The position numbers and the translations under genes are program-made. A DNA stretch of 53,840 nt, taken from positions 295,389 through 349,228 of the forward strand of contig MNCI01009211.1 in NCBI GenBank assembly GCA_015680685.1. The letters run 5' to 3'. Positions 23,349 through 35,972 of this stretch are shown here, piece by piece; positions within the stretch are counted from its first letter, which is position 1, and the number at the start of each line of letters is the position of its first letter. The notes below the pieces were generated by a model that worked only from the letters and a program-made list of their open reading frames with translations, was not told the DNA's origin and made no database searches. Source of the DNA: Gnetum montanum. Its lineage: Eukaryota > Streptophyta > Gnetopsida > Gnetales > Gnetaceae.

Positions 23349-23988
23349 ATCACCACCTCATGTTTCTTGAACTTCCCCTCGCCCTCAATATTCTCATCAT
23401 TCACCTTCTTCTACATTGCCACCAATTGTGCTAGAAGGTTTTGCATCATAGCATCAACCCATGAACATTACTTGTGCTACTACTGTCAACAGAAATGGGA
23501 ACCCTCCACAATGTTGAAAGTATCCTTTCTTTAGGTAGGACCATAGAAAGAGATAGCACAGTTCCGAAACCACTACATCCTCCAACTCAACACAAGTTCA
23601 ACACTGTGATGCATCTGCCTCCTCAAACTCAAAACCTCCTATTACCTTATTTGGGCCACCAGTCAACACTCCAACTACCATGCAACCTAATGAATATAAC
23701 CATGTAGGGGGACATATTGATCCTTGCATACCATCTTACAGTCACGGGTGCCAAAGTGGTTCAACTCCTTATCACATGACCATATCTTATAATCTACCCC
23801 ACTATGTCTACTATAATCAAGTGTGTGAACCCCAATTTGGGTACATTCCAACCACTGCATCAAAAGACACCCAATGGTTTGGATATGATCGGGTCCCAAT
23901 ATTTCCAAAATGCTTGGATCCAAACCTTCCATTTATTAATTCTTGCCATGATCAAAAGTTTAATTATGGGGAATATCCCCCATTCTAA
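23349..23988 (+). pseudogene. gag of element B, 3' part (Pro/Tyr-rich tail)
   Basis: Continues the frame cut at 6051. One frame encodes a Pro/Ser/Thr-rich stretch and then 23680-23988 with YNLPHYVYYNQV, QWFGYDRVPIFPKCL and a stop. Low-complexity Pro/Tyr tails are common in Gag but are not diagnostic. After it, 23989-25395 is AT-rich and I see no coding region or pol motif in either strand. Confidence 0.5.
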
Positions 23989-25395
23989 TAATAAGAATTA
24001 ATAAATGTTTTTTCCTTTTGTTTAATTTTACAATTTTTTGTTTTCCAGTTTTTCATCTTTCCATTTGTTGTTGTATCTTTTTATTTTTTGTTTATCTTTT
24101 ATCTTTTTATGGGTAATCTCATCTATAAATAAAACACACACATGTGACTCATTAGTTGAGGTGTTGTTCTATGCTATCAAGTCTCATGTGACCAATTATT
24201 TGGATAGTGAGCCCACCACATCCACCCAACCATTCTATTAATAAGAGGTTCTACTCTGGGAATGATGAAATTCTTGTCATCATAAAAACTTAAAAGTAAT
24301 TTTGTGCTCATTATGCCCAAAGCGAAAAATGATGGACTAAGAGGGAATGGCTAGGGTGTGACATCAAGGAGACTTGTGGATTCTCTTTGGTGACATCCAT
24401 AGGAGTTATCATGCAGCCTAGTTGTACCAAGATCCTTGTAGATCTAATAAAAATGGGAGTAAGAGTAATAAAGGCACTCAAAAAAAACCCCAATGCTATT
24501 CTAGGGGGTCCCACTAGAAAGACATGCACCCATGCCTGAAGGTAGGCAGCTTCTCTAGATTAAGCATTCAAAAAAAAACAATAACAATAAAAAAATAGGA
24601 ATAGATCAAGACAATAGTGCCATAAAGAAATTCCAAAATCACTCCTCCCTTGAATGAAATGCCAAGTTATTACATGCCTTATTGTCATGGTACTCTTATT
24701 GTTGTCCATCATGGGATGAAACAATGTGATGTCACTGATCGGAGGAATGGACTTGGTCTTGATTTTGGAGTGACAAGATAATAACACATTAATCATGCCC
24801 TACACTCAAGATTCATTGTGCCCTAGGTCAATTACCTCACGTCCTGATCTTTGTAATCCCTTCTATGATTCGTCTCATCTCATTGTCCAAGAATTTTTTA
24901 CTTATGTCTTGTGTTGCATAAGAATTCATACCTCATTACGATGGTATCAACATGTGTGTGTTTTGTTGCATCATTGTAGATTACATTTAACCCTTCTAAT
25001 GCCTACAGACATTTTAAGGTGTGGTTACACAAGGGCATTATAGGTTGGAACCTACTTTAGGGAGGACCCACTTGCGTGACTTTTGTAATTTGTACTTTTT
25101 GCACATCACCACATCATTTTATATCCTCCGAGTACTTCATTGAAAAATCTATTCTTTCCTTTTTCATCATTTTATCAAACATTTCTCAAAACCATTACAT
25201 GTCCTTTTATGTTTCACCTAAACAAACTAGGTTCGACATTAAACTTTTAGGGCAACTTCCTTGAAAAAAAATTTCTAACTCTAAAAATCATACTAAGTAA
25301 AGAATTTAACATTTACTAAAAGCAATAAGTAAGGTATGAAATAATTGAACTTCTTTCAATAACCTTACTAATAATTGATCTTTGTATGATTATAG

Positions 25396-25842
25396 ATGGC
25401 CCCTAAAAGAGGACAACAAAGAGGACCTTCTCAAGATGTAACTAAATGCCCAAGGGGAGGCAGAAGCCAAGGACCTCATGTAGAACATGCAGAGTAGGAG
25501 GCATACTCATTCAACATCCATTAGGAAACTCCTATTACTGCACAATCTAGCCAAGCAAAAGGTGGAGAGGTTAGGGCCTGAGCCTATAAAGAGGAATAGC
25601 GACTATTTGCAGCATGGCATGTCAAGGCCAATCAAGTGTTCCCGCAACTGTTGTATCCATGGGAGGTGCCGACTCCATCAAACATTGGAACATCAACATG
25701 GATGGCTCATAATTCTCAGATAGAAGAGAAGAAACGTCATGTGCTTCTTCAATGGTATCAATCTCAGAAGCCTGAAGTGCAAGACAAAGGAAGAGATCCA
25801 TGGAGGTACCACCATCACCAGGAACCACATGAGTTCCAATAA
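25396..25842 (+). pseudogene. Short ORF remnant before the 3' LTR of element B
   Basis: ATG at 25396 follows TTTGTATGATTATAG, which looks like a splice acceptor. The frame runs to a stop at 25840-25842 with several internal stops. The N-terminus is basic (MAPKRGQQRGPSQD), then FAAWHVKANQVFPQLLYPW and a polar tail. It sits where Athila elements carry an additional ORF after integrase, but there is no integrase here and no family is recognised. Confidence 0.35.
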
Positions 25843-26013
25843 ATTCTATAATTTTGTATCTATGTCCCAATTTTGTCATATTCAATTCTCCACTACAGCA
25901 TGAATAAATTTTTAGTTAGTTAATAATCCCATCTCTATCCACTATGTAATCAATTGAGCTTGTTCCTCACTTTCTTTGACTCAAGGACAAGTTGTTATTC
26001 AGTCGTGGGGGTA

Positions 26014-27040
26014 TGATGAATCATGGTTTGCTAGGTGTTGATATCGAACCCTTGTTAACTAGGTGCTGATATCAGACCCTTATTAACCAGGTGCTGATAT
26101 CGAACCCCTGTTATTGGATGAGTCCCAATATCAGACCCTTGATATTGGGTATGTGATATCGGGGACAACGTCAACTAGACCTCATCGACGAAGCCCTGTC
26201 AACACAGCCACGTCAACGTGACGTCAATGCATCTTTCCACGTGTTGACATGGCCTCGTCAATGCAAAGTTCATTTTTAGCTATAAATATGCATGCACCTG
26301 TCACATTTAGGGATCTTATGTTCAAGTTGTAGTGAAGCTCTTGCAGTTTGTTTCCATAGGAGTTAGACTATTTTCGTAAGTGCATGTCCACAGCGTGATG
26401 CTTGTAATTGTACAGAACCTTTATTCGAGTATGACATACTTGGACATGCACATGATTGGCAATAAAGATTAGGATTACTTCATCATTGCAGCATTCACTT
26501 AGTTTTAATTATTTAATTTTTATTGTTAATTGTTATTGTTATTTATTTTTTTCTTAGTTAATATTTCTTTACCTTCATTTACTATTCCTATTGTTAAATG
26601 CGGAATGAGTACGACTTAATCATGAACATTGAAGTGTAACTACTTGGTAACCCAGTAGTGTATTTAGGAATGCTTAAGTAGTGTGGGCTTGGTAATCTTA
26701 GAAGTAGTACATGAGGTCCAAGATGTGTACGGATGATTAAGGATGGATGCTTATTGTACTTAGGCTAGCTAAACTTCGTTTCCCATTGCTTATTAGTTTA
26801 ATCAAGATTATTTTCCATTGTCCTTCAGAGTAGCCTAGTGTTAGAAATCAAATCATACACCTCAGTTTGGACTAAACAATACATGATAAGCGAATACTAG
26901 TCTAGGTGGGAAGACAATGAACTACGATCAACATGTAACTATCTAGATACCACAACTAGTCTATCTGCGGAGTTCAACCAGATCATGCTTACACGCTCGT
27001 ATTCGTATGGTTGAGTGTAGGGGTACCTTGCCACTCATCA
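26014..27040 (+). repeat. 3' LTR of element B
   Basis: A 1,027-bp LTR matching 3318-4373, with clearly more substitutions and small indels than the LTR pairs of D and E. It keeps the three 28-bp units (26031-26114) and the TATA box (26281-26288). It is preceded by the G-rich tract at 26001-26013 and followed by ATGGG. Confidence 0.85.
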
Positions 27041-27680
27041 ATGGGCTTCAAAGAAATCAATTTTTCTTTTTTCATCTTTGAACTATTATCTACAAGGAAA
27101 TGGTTTCATTGAGTTCATAAACAAAAAGTTGATCTCTTATAATGAGCACTCTATGGGTAATAGTACAGGAAATTGGTATGAGTTATTGTAAGAAGCTCTA
27201 TGGACTTACAGAATTAGGATAAAAAAAATCTATAGTGACTACACCATTTAGCTTGGTTTATGATTTTAATGATCAAATAACTAATTCAATTGTGTCTTCA
27301 TCAATATAATTTATGGAGAATTATGGCTCATGATCAAACAAAAAACATGCTTTCATGATTTTATTGTTGAAAAGAAAGGCCAAAATTGATGAAGCTTGAG
27401 GTAAGCTTTTATAAAATGCAATAATAATAAAATGATGGTTTGATCATTTAGCAAGACATAAGGCATTTAGAGAAAGAGACTTGGTTCTATTATGGAAAGT
27501 AAATAAGAAGATCAAATGTAATAAATTCTCATTTAAATGAATTAGATTGTTAATGATTAAGCAACAAGTGGTAGAAAATACTTTCAAGCTGACTTCATTA
27601 GATGGACAAGTATTAAGCATTTCATTTAATGCTCTCCATTTAGAGCATTATTTTGGGAAACTGCCTACTTAAAGTAGCTT
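27041..27680 (+). pseudogene. Element F integrase, second part
   Basis: Resumes the integrase interrupted at 3317. Around 27085 the plus strand reads LNYYLQGNGFIEFINKKLI, the region of the catalytic Glu (family pattern NYYPQGNG-x-E), then NWYELL, TPFSLVYDF, and at the end FKLTSLDGQVLS with LHLEHYF, the usual C-terminal tail before the integrase stop. It is full of stops and shifts. Confidence 0.75.
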
Positions 27681-29033
27681 ATGGAGGCTAATGAAAATGT
27701 AAATATGTAAATAGTGGCTTGTAATTCATTTTCTTAGGACTAGTTAAGAAGCAAGAGTTTAGCTATAAAAGTATATAAGCTTATCATTTCATCAACAACC
27801 ATGGTTAGCTATAATAGTGAGAAGAAGATTATTTTCAAATCCAAGAGGAGTAAAAATGAAAGCGAGGCCTTTCATTCCATACTTATCTAGATGCTTCCCT
27901 AAGCATGTACAAAGGAGATATTATAGGAATATCGTTATGGAGCATTTTATAATTTCCCATTCATGATTTGGCTCTTTGATAAGTTCTCCATGCTTACAAA
28001 TGGTAAATCAATCCATGTCCAAGAATGGATTAAGATCCCAGAATGCTTAGACTTATAGTTGAAGGAGAATTTTAATGAGAAAAGCCTAGTTCAAAAGTTT
28101 AATTATGAAGATGTTTTGATCTCTCAACATAAAAAAAAACATGGAAGAAAGGCTTAATGACTCAGAAAAGGATCATGGAGAAAAGAAAGAACCAAAAGAT
28201 GATGAAAATCCATAACGCTCAAAGGAAAGGCTAGATTAGAATAATAAATCATCAACTTCTATACTTTCTCAAGTAATGACTAAACTTGAATATGATGGAG
28301 CTTTAGAATGTAAAGTTTTGAGAAAAATCATAATCATTATGCAATTTCAAGTAGTTCCATTAGCTTAATTCTAGTTAGCTCACTTTTGAATTTTTTATAA
28401 GACTAGGATTTTTTTTCACCCTTGTTTAGCCTTAAGCTACATGGGTTTTCCCCATAAAAATATTTAAGAATTTGCTTAGTTTCTCTTATGTATGTATATA
28501 GAATATTTTAAGGAGAAGGATGTGTTTTACTTTGGGGTAAACTGTTGTTACAATAATCACCATTATCATAGACTAGAAAAGATTAGAATTATTAGACTCA
28601 TTTGTGAAAACATTCAATAACTTCTGAATTAAAAGATTGATTTATTTACACAATATGAATAAGTGGAAAAAATTGATACATTTATATAAGAAGTATTCTT
28701 ATTGAGCTTTTAAAGATATTTTGTGAATTTACATTAAATTTCAACACATAGTCATATTTCTCTTAATGCTAGTGCACATTATAACTTCCCTTAGTAAAGA
28801 AAAAGATTATAAGAGAAAAACTATTTGTGAAAATTCCAAAATAATTTAGTTTGTTTTAAGAAAGATTTTTTTAAAAAAAATTTAGTAGTAACTCAAGAAT
28901 TCTTTAGTAGTTAAGCATGCATGCTCACTAAGCTTAAAGAAGCTGATATGAAGAATTAATGTTTCAAACCATATTTGACACAACATTGGACAATTAATAT
29001 CATGTTACTTAGTTTTAAAAAAAATCTCATGAG
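27681..29033 (+). other. Element F sequence downstream of integrase, no recognisable gene
   Basis: An AT-rich stretch. A weak coding-like run around 27940-28150 (FPFMIWLFDKFSMLTNGKSI, EWIKIPECLDL) might be an extra ORF of F, but it is too broken to call. It is cut at 29033 by element D with target ATGAG; the rest of F resumes at 46142. Confidence 0.4.
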
Positions 29034-30632
29034 TGTGACGACGGAAAATGCCGGCAGCTGGAAAATACCAAACACAATCCCATGTACACAGTTTTAGCCA
29101 CGGATCCGTGCGAGGGCTATGCTGGAAAAACGAATCCGTGGCACCCTGAACGGTCTTGTCAATCAGACAGGGACTTACTAATCAGTAAAACGATGGAGAT
29201 TGTGAAATATCCCGCGGATCGATTTGATTCGAGGAATCGTGAAATGAGGGGAACGATGTAGATGAATTGTAACGATGATAATGCTAAACACGATAAGAGG
29301 AGGCTAACACAAGAGAAACACGTAGTTTCAAGATCTACGCTTTGACTTAAAAAATGTATATTTTGTATATCACGTTACACTGGGGAGACCCCGATTACTT
29401 GATGTAAAGCAAGCACAAAACAACAAGAAAACTGTCCAAACAGAAGTCTGATCTACCTCATGGGCCAAAGCTGGGATGCAAGGAAGGTCAAGCTCGGATG
29501 CCTATCAATCAACTGTTTCTGACCAATAGAGTCTACAAACCGTGCAAGATGATCTCACGATCTTTGATCTGCTTCTTTCGCCTTAGGTAGTTTCTGTTTA
29601 GGACCGCCAATGATCGCTGATGAAGAAAGTTGTGTCTTCCCCAAAAGAACGATTACTCTTGTTGTCGATGCTCAAAGTGAACTGTGCTTTGTTTCTACCG
29701 GAAGGTAATGCTATCCACAATTGCCAAAGTACTACTCTCTCTCTCTGTCTCTACTCAAAGTGATAAATGCTCCTGTGCTTAGAAAAATGTCCTTTCCTCT
29801 TTGATTTGCCAACCCCCGTATCTTTGTCAACTGGGGTATTTATAGGCTGCGACGTCTTGTAGAAAAGGCGCAATCCTGATGACGTGTACCCCAGACATTT
29901 CAGGTACTGTTGACCTGACCCTTTTTGTGTCAAACCTTATTATCACGCACAATACGCTCAGTTGTGTATTGTGCGTGTGAAGAACAGATGCGCGTCGGGC
30001 ATGTTTCAGCTGTCTTTAGGTTATATTACACTCATTCGCATTGTGTTGCGTGCATGAGCGTAACCTAACATGGAAACAATGGATTCAAGCTGTTTTACGC
30101 TCTCTTACGCAGCCGCGCGTAGTTAAGCGTAAACGATATCTAGCTAGGCGATGCAATACGCTGTGATATGCTACGTTGCATGATGAGCGTATGATGAACA
30201 ATCTGCATGCCAAGAGAAAAGGTTTGATCTGTTGCACTTCCTTAGACTTTGCATTTGACTGTTTTGGAGCTCATTACGCTGCCGTGCGTAACAGCGCGTA
30301 AACCTGGCCTTAAACAAAAGCCTTAGCAAAATATGCGAGAAGTCGCATGTTACACTGCTCAAGCCTCTACTCGTGCCGAAGTAAATAGCCTTCTGATGCC
30401 GGATTATGTCTGAACAGAATCATGCTAAGCGCTATTACGCTGTGTCGCGTGATATAGCGTAAACAGAGAAAGCATAGAAAGATTAGGAATCTGCACAGGA
30501 AGCCGAAGACTTGATGCTACGTGCCTCTTGGTCTTGCTCTGTCTTATTTGCTCTTCTGAGATTCTAACATGTACCCTCACCTGAATTGCGAATCTTTGCC
30601 TAAGGCCGACTCGCAATTTTCACGGTGTTTCA
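29034..30632 (-). repeat. 3' LTR of element D
   Basis: A 1,599-bp LTR running from TGAAACACCG (30632) to CGTCGTCACA (29034) on the minus strand. TATA box at 29837-29844, 34-bp hairpin at 29944-29977 with perfect 12-bp arms, and TTACGC-N6-GCGTAA at 30274-30291. The polypurine tract lies at 30633-30647. Confidence 0.92.
29944..29977 (-). promoter_or_regulatory. 34-bp hairpin in the U3 of element D
   Basis: Arms CACGCACAATAC and GTATTGTGCGTG pair perfectly across a 10-bp loop, about 100 bp upstream of the TATA box. The 5' LTR has it at 45448-45481, and E has the homologous hairpin with a different loop. Confidence 0.7.
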
Positions 30633-30647
30633 ATGGCCCCTCTTTGT

Positions 30648-31771
30648 TGAAGGTTTAGAGGGCTGGCCCAAAAGAAGTCGACAAAGAATACGAAACACCG
30701 GATCGGTAGAAGCACCAACACCATCCCTCAATGGCTACTAAAGTGTTGCCCCGTCAACATGGAAGAGCAAAGCTGAAGGGAATGGGAGATAGAATGTCAT
30801 AGTAGGAAACAGGTTCGGGGAAGACGTAAAAGGATTCAGGATGGTAGGAGTTGTAAAATACACTTACTGAACACACAGAAATGTACGCACACTTATGTCA
30901 ACAGGAATGCTTTCAGACGAGCGTAGCGCATCAGCCTAAGATTTCTCTGTCACAGATTATAGCAGAAATGCTTACAAAAGGAGCATGGCGCATCACTTCT
31001 GCAATATCTCTGCTAGTGCGCTTAACCGTGTTATGGGCTTGGTTGTAGTGCGAGTGTGAAATATGGGTGTTTGCGTATGTAGCTATTGCATACAGGAAGC
31101 AGGTGGTAGGGATGAGGGCTAAGGGTGGGATGATGAGAGGTATAGGCATGTAGTTCTAAGTGGTTGGGCAAACCTGAGCAGCCATCTCAAAACGTTGTTT
31201 GTACTTCACCGCTCAGATGCATGCACCTTTGAATGACATCCTCGAAGCAAGTAACCTGCAACCACAAAAGAAAACAGAAAATGTCATTGCTCGTGCGAAC
31301 AAGAGACGAGGTTGTTGAAACGAGCGCCACTTGATGCGAGATAGAGCGCTCGGGCTGTGAAGAAGGACTGTAGCATGAGGCCGGAACCTTTCATCTTGAT
31401 GCTCGACCCAGCATATCACCGCCAAAAGGCATCATACACAGTGCAGCTAACTGGTTGTGCAGGGAACTAGCTAGATGAATTTGCGAAGCCGACGTCCGAT
31501 AGCGATGAATGGCGGAGGTCACCGAGGTCGCTGTCATCGAGGATTTCGTCGAGGCTCCGGCTGGTAAGACTAAACTCTCAGAGGTACCACTGCTGCAGTG
31601 GGCACAACGGCGACATCTCCAAGGGATCAGTAAGATGCCTCTCAGCTCATCTAAGGAATCAGTAGGATGCCGGTGGGGTGGCAATGTTGGGACTGTCCTA
31701 GTATCCCACCTCGTTTGTCGTGCAGCTGTACAGAGATGATCACACTCGCTTGAGTTGCATGGCAACTATCT
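30648..31771 (-). other. 3' untranslated region of element D with a conserved ORF-like stretch
   Basis: Sequence between the polypurine tract and minisatellite 2. The minus frame 31391-31765 matches the possible small ORF of E (shared ASQIHLASSLHNQ, FGGDMLGRAS) and then loses the frame. The rest, 30648-31200, shows no coding signal. Confidence 0.4.
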
Positions 31772-32212
31772 GTAAGTCCTAGTTTTAAGTCCTAGTAGAC
31801 TGTCATTGCTAGTTTTAAGTCTCAGTAGACCATGGTCCCAGTTTAAAGTCTAGGCGGACCAAGAAGTGCTAGTTTTACGTCGTAGTAGACGATGGTGTGT
31901 CTAATTTATGGTCTCAGCAGACCGTGCTATGGATGTCAATTTCGTGTCATGACCCAGCAACAGATCTGTGTTGGTTTTACGTCTCAGCAGACGGCTACTT
32001 ACCTGTGCCAGTTTAGCGTCGTGGCAGACAGTCGATGCCAGTTTAGCGTCGTGGCGGACGCGTGCAAAAGATGCTAGTTTTTCGTCTTGGCAAACCTGTA
32101 CAACATTGCTAGTTTTACGTCGTAGCAGACGGTTACAACTTGTCAGTTTAGCATCGTAGCGGACGATGGTTGCCAATTTAACGTCATAGCGAATGATTAT
32201 TGCCATACCTGC
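31772..32212 (-). repeat. Minisatellite 2 of element D
   Basis: About a dozen units of roughly 34 bp with the core TAAAACTAGCA (seen as TGCTAGTTTTA on the plus strand), placed right after integrase as in E. ORFs spanning it are repeat read-through. Confidence 0.85.
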
Positions 32213-32215
32213 TGT

Positions 32216-35200
32216 TGACACCGTAGATGCTGCTAAAGGTAATACCGCTTCAGATATACATGATTTACAGGATTTGGTAATTCATTGTCGTTGACGTCTG
32301 CTAACTTGAATGCTCCATTGCTGTACGCGTCAACCACCAAGAAAGGGCCCTCCTAGTTTGTAGAGAACTTGCCTACTGGTTCACGCACGGCCTTGAGAAC
32401 TAGATCTCCTTTCTTGATCAAGTGCTGCTGGAGGTTGTGACGATGCTTCTGTCTCTGTTTGTCTTGATACCTTTCAATCGTGTCAAGAGCCTGTATCCGC
32501 TTCTCTTCTACTGAATCCAGATCCACGATTCGAGCTCGGTGTGTTGAGCCTCATTTATAACCATGGAGAGGACCATTCTTAGAGAAGGAATTTGCAACTC
32601 GAGGGGCAGCACTGCTTCAGACCCGTAAACAAGGCTATAGGACGTATCACCTGTAGCTGTCCTACATGTAGTACGATACGCCCATAGCACATAGAGGATT
32701 TGTTCGTGCCACCATTTTTTATTGCCATCGAGCATTTTCTTGAGCAGATTAATGATCACTTTATTCGTTTCTTCAGCTTGACCATTCGTTTGCAGGTAAT
32801 AGGGGGAGGAAAAAGATTGTCTAATGCCCAGGTTATCGCAGAAGGATTTGGTTTCTGTGCTACTAAACTGTGGCCCATTGTCGGTCACGATAGTCAACGG
32901 GAGACCAAATCTGGTTACTATATTGTCCAGGATAAAATGGCAAATCTGTTGGGATGTAATCTTCCGTAGGGAAACAGCCTCTACCCACTTCGTAAAATAC
33001 TCAGTGGCGGTAATGATGAAGCTATGACCTGCAGAAGATTTCGGCATGATGGGGCCTATAATGTCTAGTCCCCATCGTTGAAATGGCCATGTTATCTATG
33101 TTGTATGTAATTCTGTAGGTGACACGTGTATGAGATTCGCATGACGCTGACACGTGTCACAAGTTTTAACCTTTGTCAGGCAATCCTTTTCCATGCGTGG
33201 CCAATAGTAGCCTAAGCGACAGATTTTTAGGGCCATGGCCCGTGGTGCTACGTGGTCGCTGCACAGTCCCTCGTGAACTTCGCCAACTATATGCTATGCT
33301 TGGTTTTTGTCAACACAAGTAAGCAACACGCCATCAAAGGAGCGTCTACAAAGAGTGTTGTCTCTGATGATGACGTATTGCCTAGCCCGCTTGCGGATCG
33401 CATCTTTTTACGCGCGTGTCAATTCAGGCAGTAGCTCGCCCTGTAAAAGGTAAGTTTTAATGTCCTCATACCATTCAGGTGTGCTTTCCTCGAGAAGAGA
33501 AGAGATTTGCGCTGTCTGAATGATAGGATCTGCGCAGTCTGTTATCAATGCAGGGCAGGTGTCAAAGAGATGTGAAGGCACGTTCAAAGCCAGTGTTGCT
33601 AGTGCGTCAGCCAGTGTGTTATCCATGCGTGGCACGTGCTGGGCATCGATGGTCGTGAATCGTCTCAGAAGATCCTTAGCTTTATCGCAGTAGGGCTGAA
33701 AATGTACAGCCTTGTAGGCGTAGACTCCTATGATCTAATTTATGACTAGCATCGAATCGCCCCTAATTGCCAGGTGTCGGACATCGAGTTCACTGGCAGT
33801 TAGTAATCCCCTGAAGAGCCCCTCGTACTCTGCCACATTGTTCGTATAAGGGAAGGTCAAGAGATAAGCGTGGAGATGCACATCCTCAGGTGATAGCGTA
33901 ATAACAGTGGCAGCACTACCACCTCTAGTGGCTGAAGCTCCGTCGAAATACAACGTTGCTTCGGGGCCTGTCAAGACAGGGCTTAAACTATGTACATATT
34001 CATCAGGGAACTCTGGTTCTATAGTCGCCTGATTGTTAATTGGTGACGTTACTAACTGGTCAGTTATCGCTTGGCCTTTCGTAGATGATTGGCCAATATA
34101 GTGCAGATCGAATTCTGCCGTGATAGCCTTCCAGCAAGCTATTTTACTACTCTCGTATAGGTTGTGCGTAATGGCCCTAAGAATGTTGTTTTTACAGATG
34201 ATGTTGACCTTGCTATGGAAAAGATAATGCCTACAATTTTTATGCGTAAAAACTAATGCTAGGCAATTACGCTTTACGTCGTTATACCTCGTTTCGTACG
34301 CACATAGAGCATGACTCAAGTAGTAGATGGGCACTTCCGACCCATCATCCCTCCTTTGACAAAGTAATGCTACATTCGCTACGTCCGAAGTCGCGAGGTA
34401 AATGTAAAATGGTAAGTCCCTTTGTGGTGGGAAAACCGTCGGCAAATGTTGCAGTTCTTGTTTTAAGCTGTCAAACGCACGTTGGCAATCGTCAGTCCAT
34501 TTGAAATTAACCCCCTTTTTCAGCAAATGTTGCATAAGGTGTAGCTTGTCGGTTAATCTCGAGATGAATCGGCGTATGAACTGTAAGCGTCCCTGTAACC
34601 CGCGTAATTGCTTGAGGTCTATAGGAGGCATCAACTCGACAATGGCTTTGACCTTATCAGGGTCAACTCGTATGCCGGTTTCTGACACCACAAACCCCAG
34701 CATGCATCCGGTTTTGACTCCGAATACGCACTTCTTTGGGTTAAGCCGGAGCTCATATTTGGAGCATCTTTTAAGGACTAATTCTAGGTCTTCTGAATGA
34801 TCCTCAAACTTTAAAGACTTCACAGCTATATCGTCTACATAATCATTCAGTTTCCCTAAGAGGTAATCACTAAAGATATATGTCATAGCTTGTTGATACG
34901 TTGCTCCGGCGTTCTTTAGACCAAAAGGCATCATGGTATAACAGAAAGTACCCTAGGGTGTCATGAACGTTGTTGTCAATTAATATTCTGGGTTGATGCG
35001 GATCTGATTATAGCCCAAAAAGCCATCCATGAAGGACAGAAGTGCATGCCCAGCCGTTGTATCGACTGGTTGATCGATACTTGGAAGCGGGAAGTTGTCT
35101 TTGATTGTGGCCTTATTCAAATCCCGGAAGTCTATGCAGATGCGTATGCTTCCAGTCTTCTTTGGGATGACTACAATGTTAGATACCCAATTCGAGTAAT

Positions 35201-35711
35201 CAACCGCATGGATGAAACCAGCCTGATATAGTTTGGTGATTTCATCACGCATGGCTAGCGTGATCTCTGGCTTGATTTTTCGTACCTTTTTCCTAATTGC
35301 TTTAATCTGCGAGTCTAAGATGATGTTATGCTGGATTAGCCTAGGATCCAGTCCAGGCATATCCTCGTATGACCATGGAAAGACGGTAATGTTGTCTTGC
35401 AAGACCTACTTTATGGAATCGTGTGTTTTCTGGTCTAATAAAGAACTGACTTTAAGCATTTTGGCTTCACCCCTATGTGTAACGATAGAGACCTCATTGA
35501 AGGGGTCTTCGGTTATGTCCCCAGCCTCCAAGTCTAATGTGCACGTCGACTGTTCTAGCCATTCTGGGGACGTCTCCGATGTGGCTATGGTTACGTCTTC
35601 TAAAGGGGGGTTAATGTCTAACAGCGTGGAGTCGAATGGTCTAACTACCCTCCCGTATGGGCCTGTCAAAGTTAGAGGTGCTGAAAACGTTACGTCCATT
35701 TGCCGTCTATC
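32216..35711 (-). pseudogene. RT-RNase H-aRNase H-integrase of element D (second coding exon)
   Basis: A single frame from the splice acceptor (35711) to 32508, broken by a handful of stops, then a 1-bp loss shifts the integrase C-terminal part. RT: IRICIDFRDLNKATIKDNF, SFMDGFLGYNQI, and YVDD at 34830-34841. First RNase H FYIYLATSDVA; archaeal-type RNase H TLYFDGAS, NNVAEYEG (Glu kept), GDSMLVIN, DNTLADALATLAL. Integrase: H2C2 (HIVGEVHEG, CDTCQRHA), then WGLDIIGPI, TDNGPQF and GQAEETNK, so the three DDE residues are present. This is the better guide to the family's enzymes. The stops make it a pseudogene. Confidence 0.9.
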
Positions 35712-35966
35712 CTGCAAAACCGCAAAGTGCGTAAATGATTAGGAGAAAGATGACGTAGTGTTGTCAAACGTGGAAAGTGAATTGAAGTTCGAAATTGTAA
35801 ATAGGCTGTAATCAATGCTACTCAATTACGAGGTGATAAGATGTGATAGTTTAACGTCATTTCAGACAGTGGAGCATGCGATATCAACCGCATTAATATC
35901 TTGATTTTCGAGTTCCATTTTAGGAAAGTCTTGCTGAAATCAGATATCAAGTCGGTGATCCTCGCA

Positions 35967-35972
35967 TATAAG
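35967..35972 (+). promoter_or_regulatory. TATA box of the antisense gene, D copy
   Basis: TATAAG within TCGCATATAAGTA, about 155 bp before the ATG at 36125. It is matched at the equivalent place in E. The stretch 35720-36124 shows no coding signal on the plus strand and would be promoter and 5' leader. It also contains the branch and acceptor region of the opposite-strand intron. Confidence 0.55.

Larger units (their letters stand above)
3318..27040 (+). mobile_element. Element B: Athila-like LTR retrotransposon without pol, carrying nested element E
   Basis: Two LTRs in direct orientation (3318-4373 and 26014-27040) share both ends (TGATGAATCATGG...CCACTCATCA). They are flanked by ATGGA at 3313-3317 and ATGGG at 27041-27045, a 5-bp target duplication with one mismatch. 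A tRNA-Asp type primer site follows the 5' LTR, and a G-rich tract (AGTCGTGGGGGTA) precedes the 3' LTR. Without the nested element E (6052-23348) the internal part is only about 4.3 kb. It contains gag and a short 3' ORF remnant but no recognisable protease, reverse transcriptase or integrase, so B probably moved with enzymes supplied in trans. Its LTRs are visibly more diverged from each other than those of E or D. Confidence 0.85.

Noticed and set aside
24038-25264. Several 60-80-codon ORFs in the 3' part of element B
   Set aside because: AT-rich chance frames without conserved motifs or support from a second copy.
35233-35742. Plus-strand 169-codon ORF in D, near the antisense gene
   Set aside because: Complement of the RT N-terminal spacer. 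It has a counterpart opposite RT in E (16506-16862) only because the sense frame is conserved, and it lies upstream of the TATA box of the true antisense gene.
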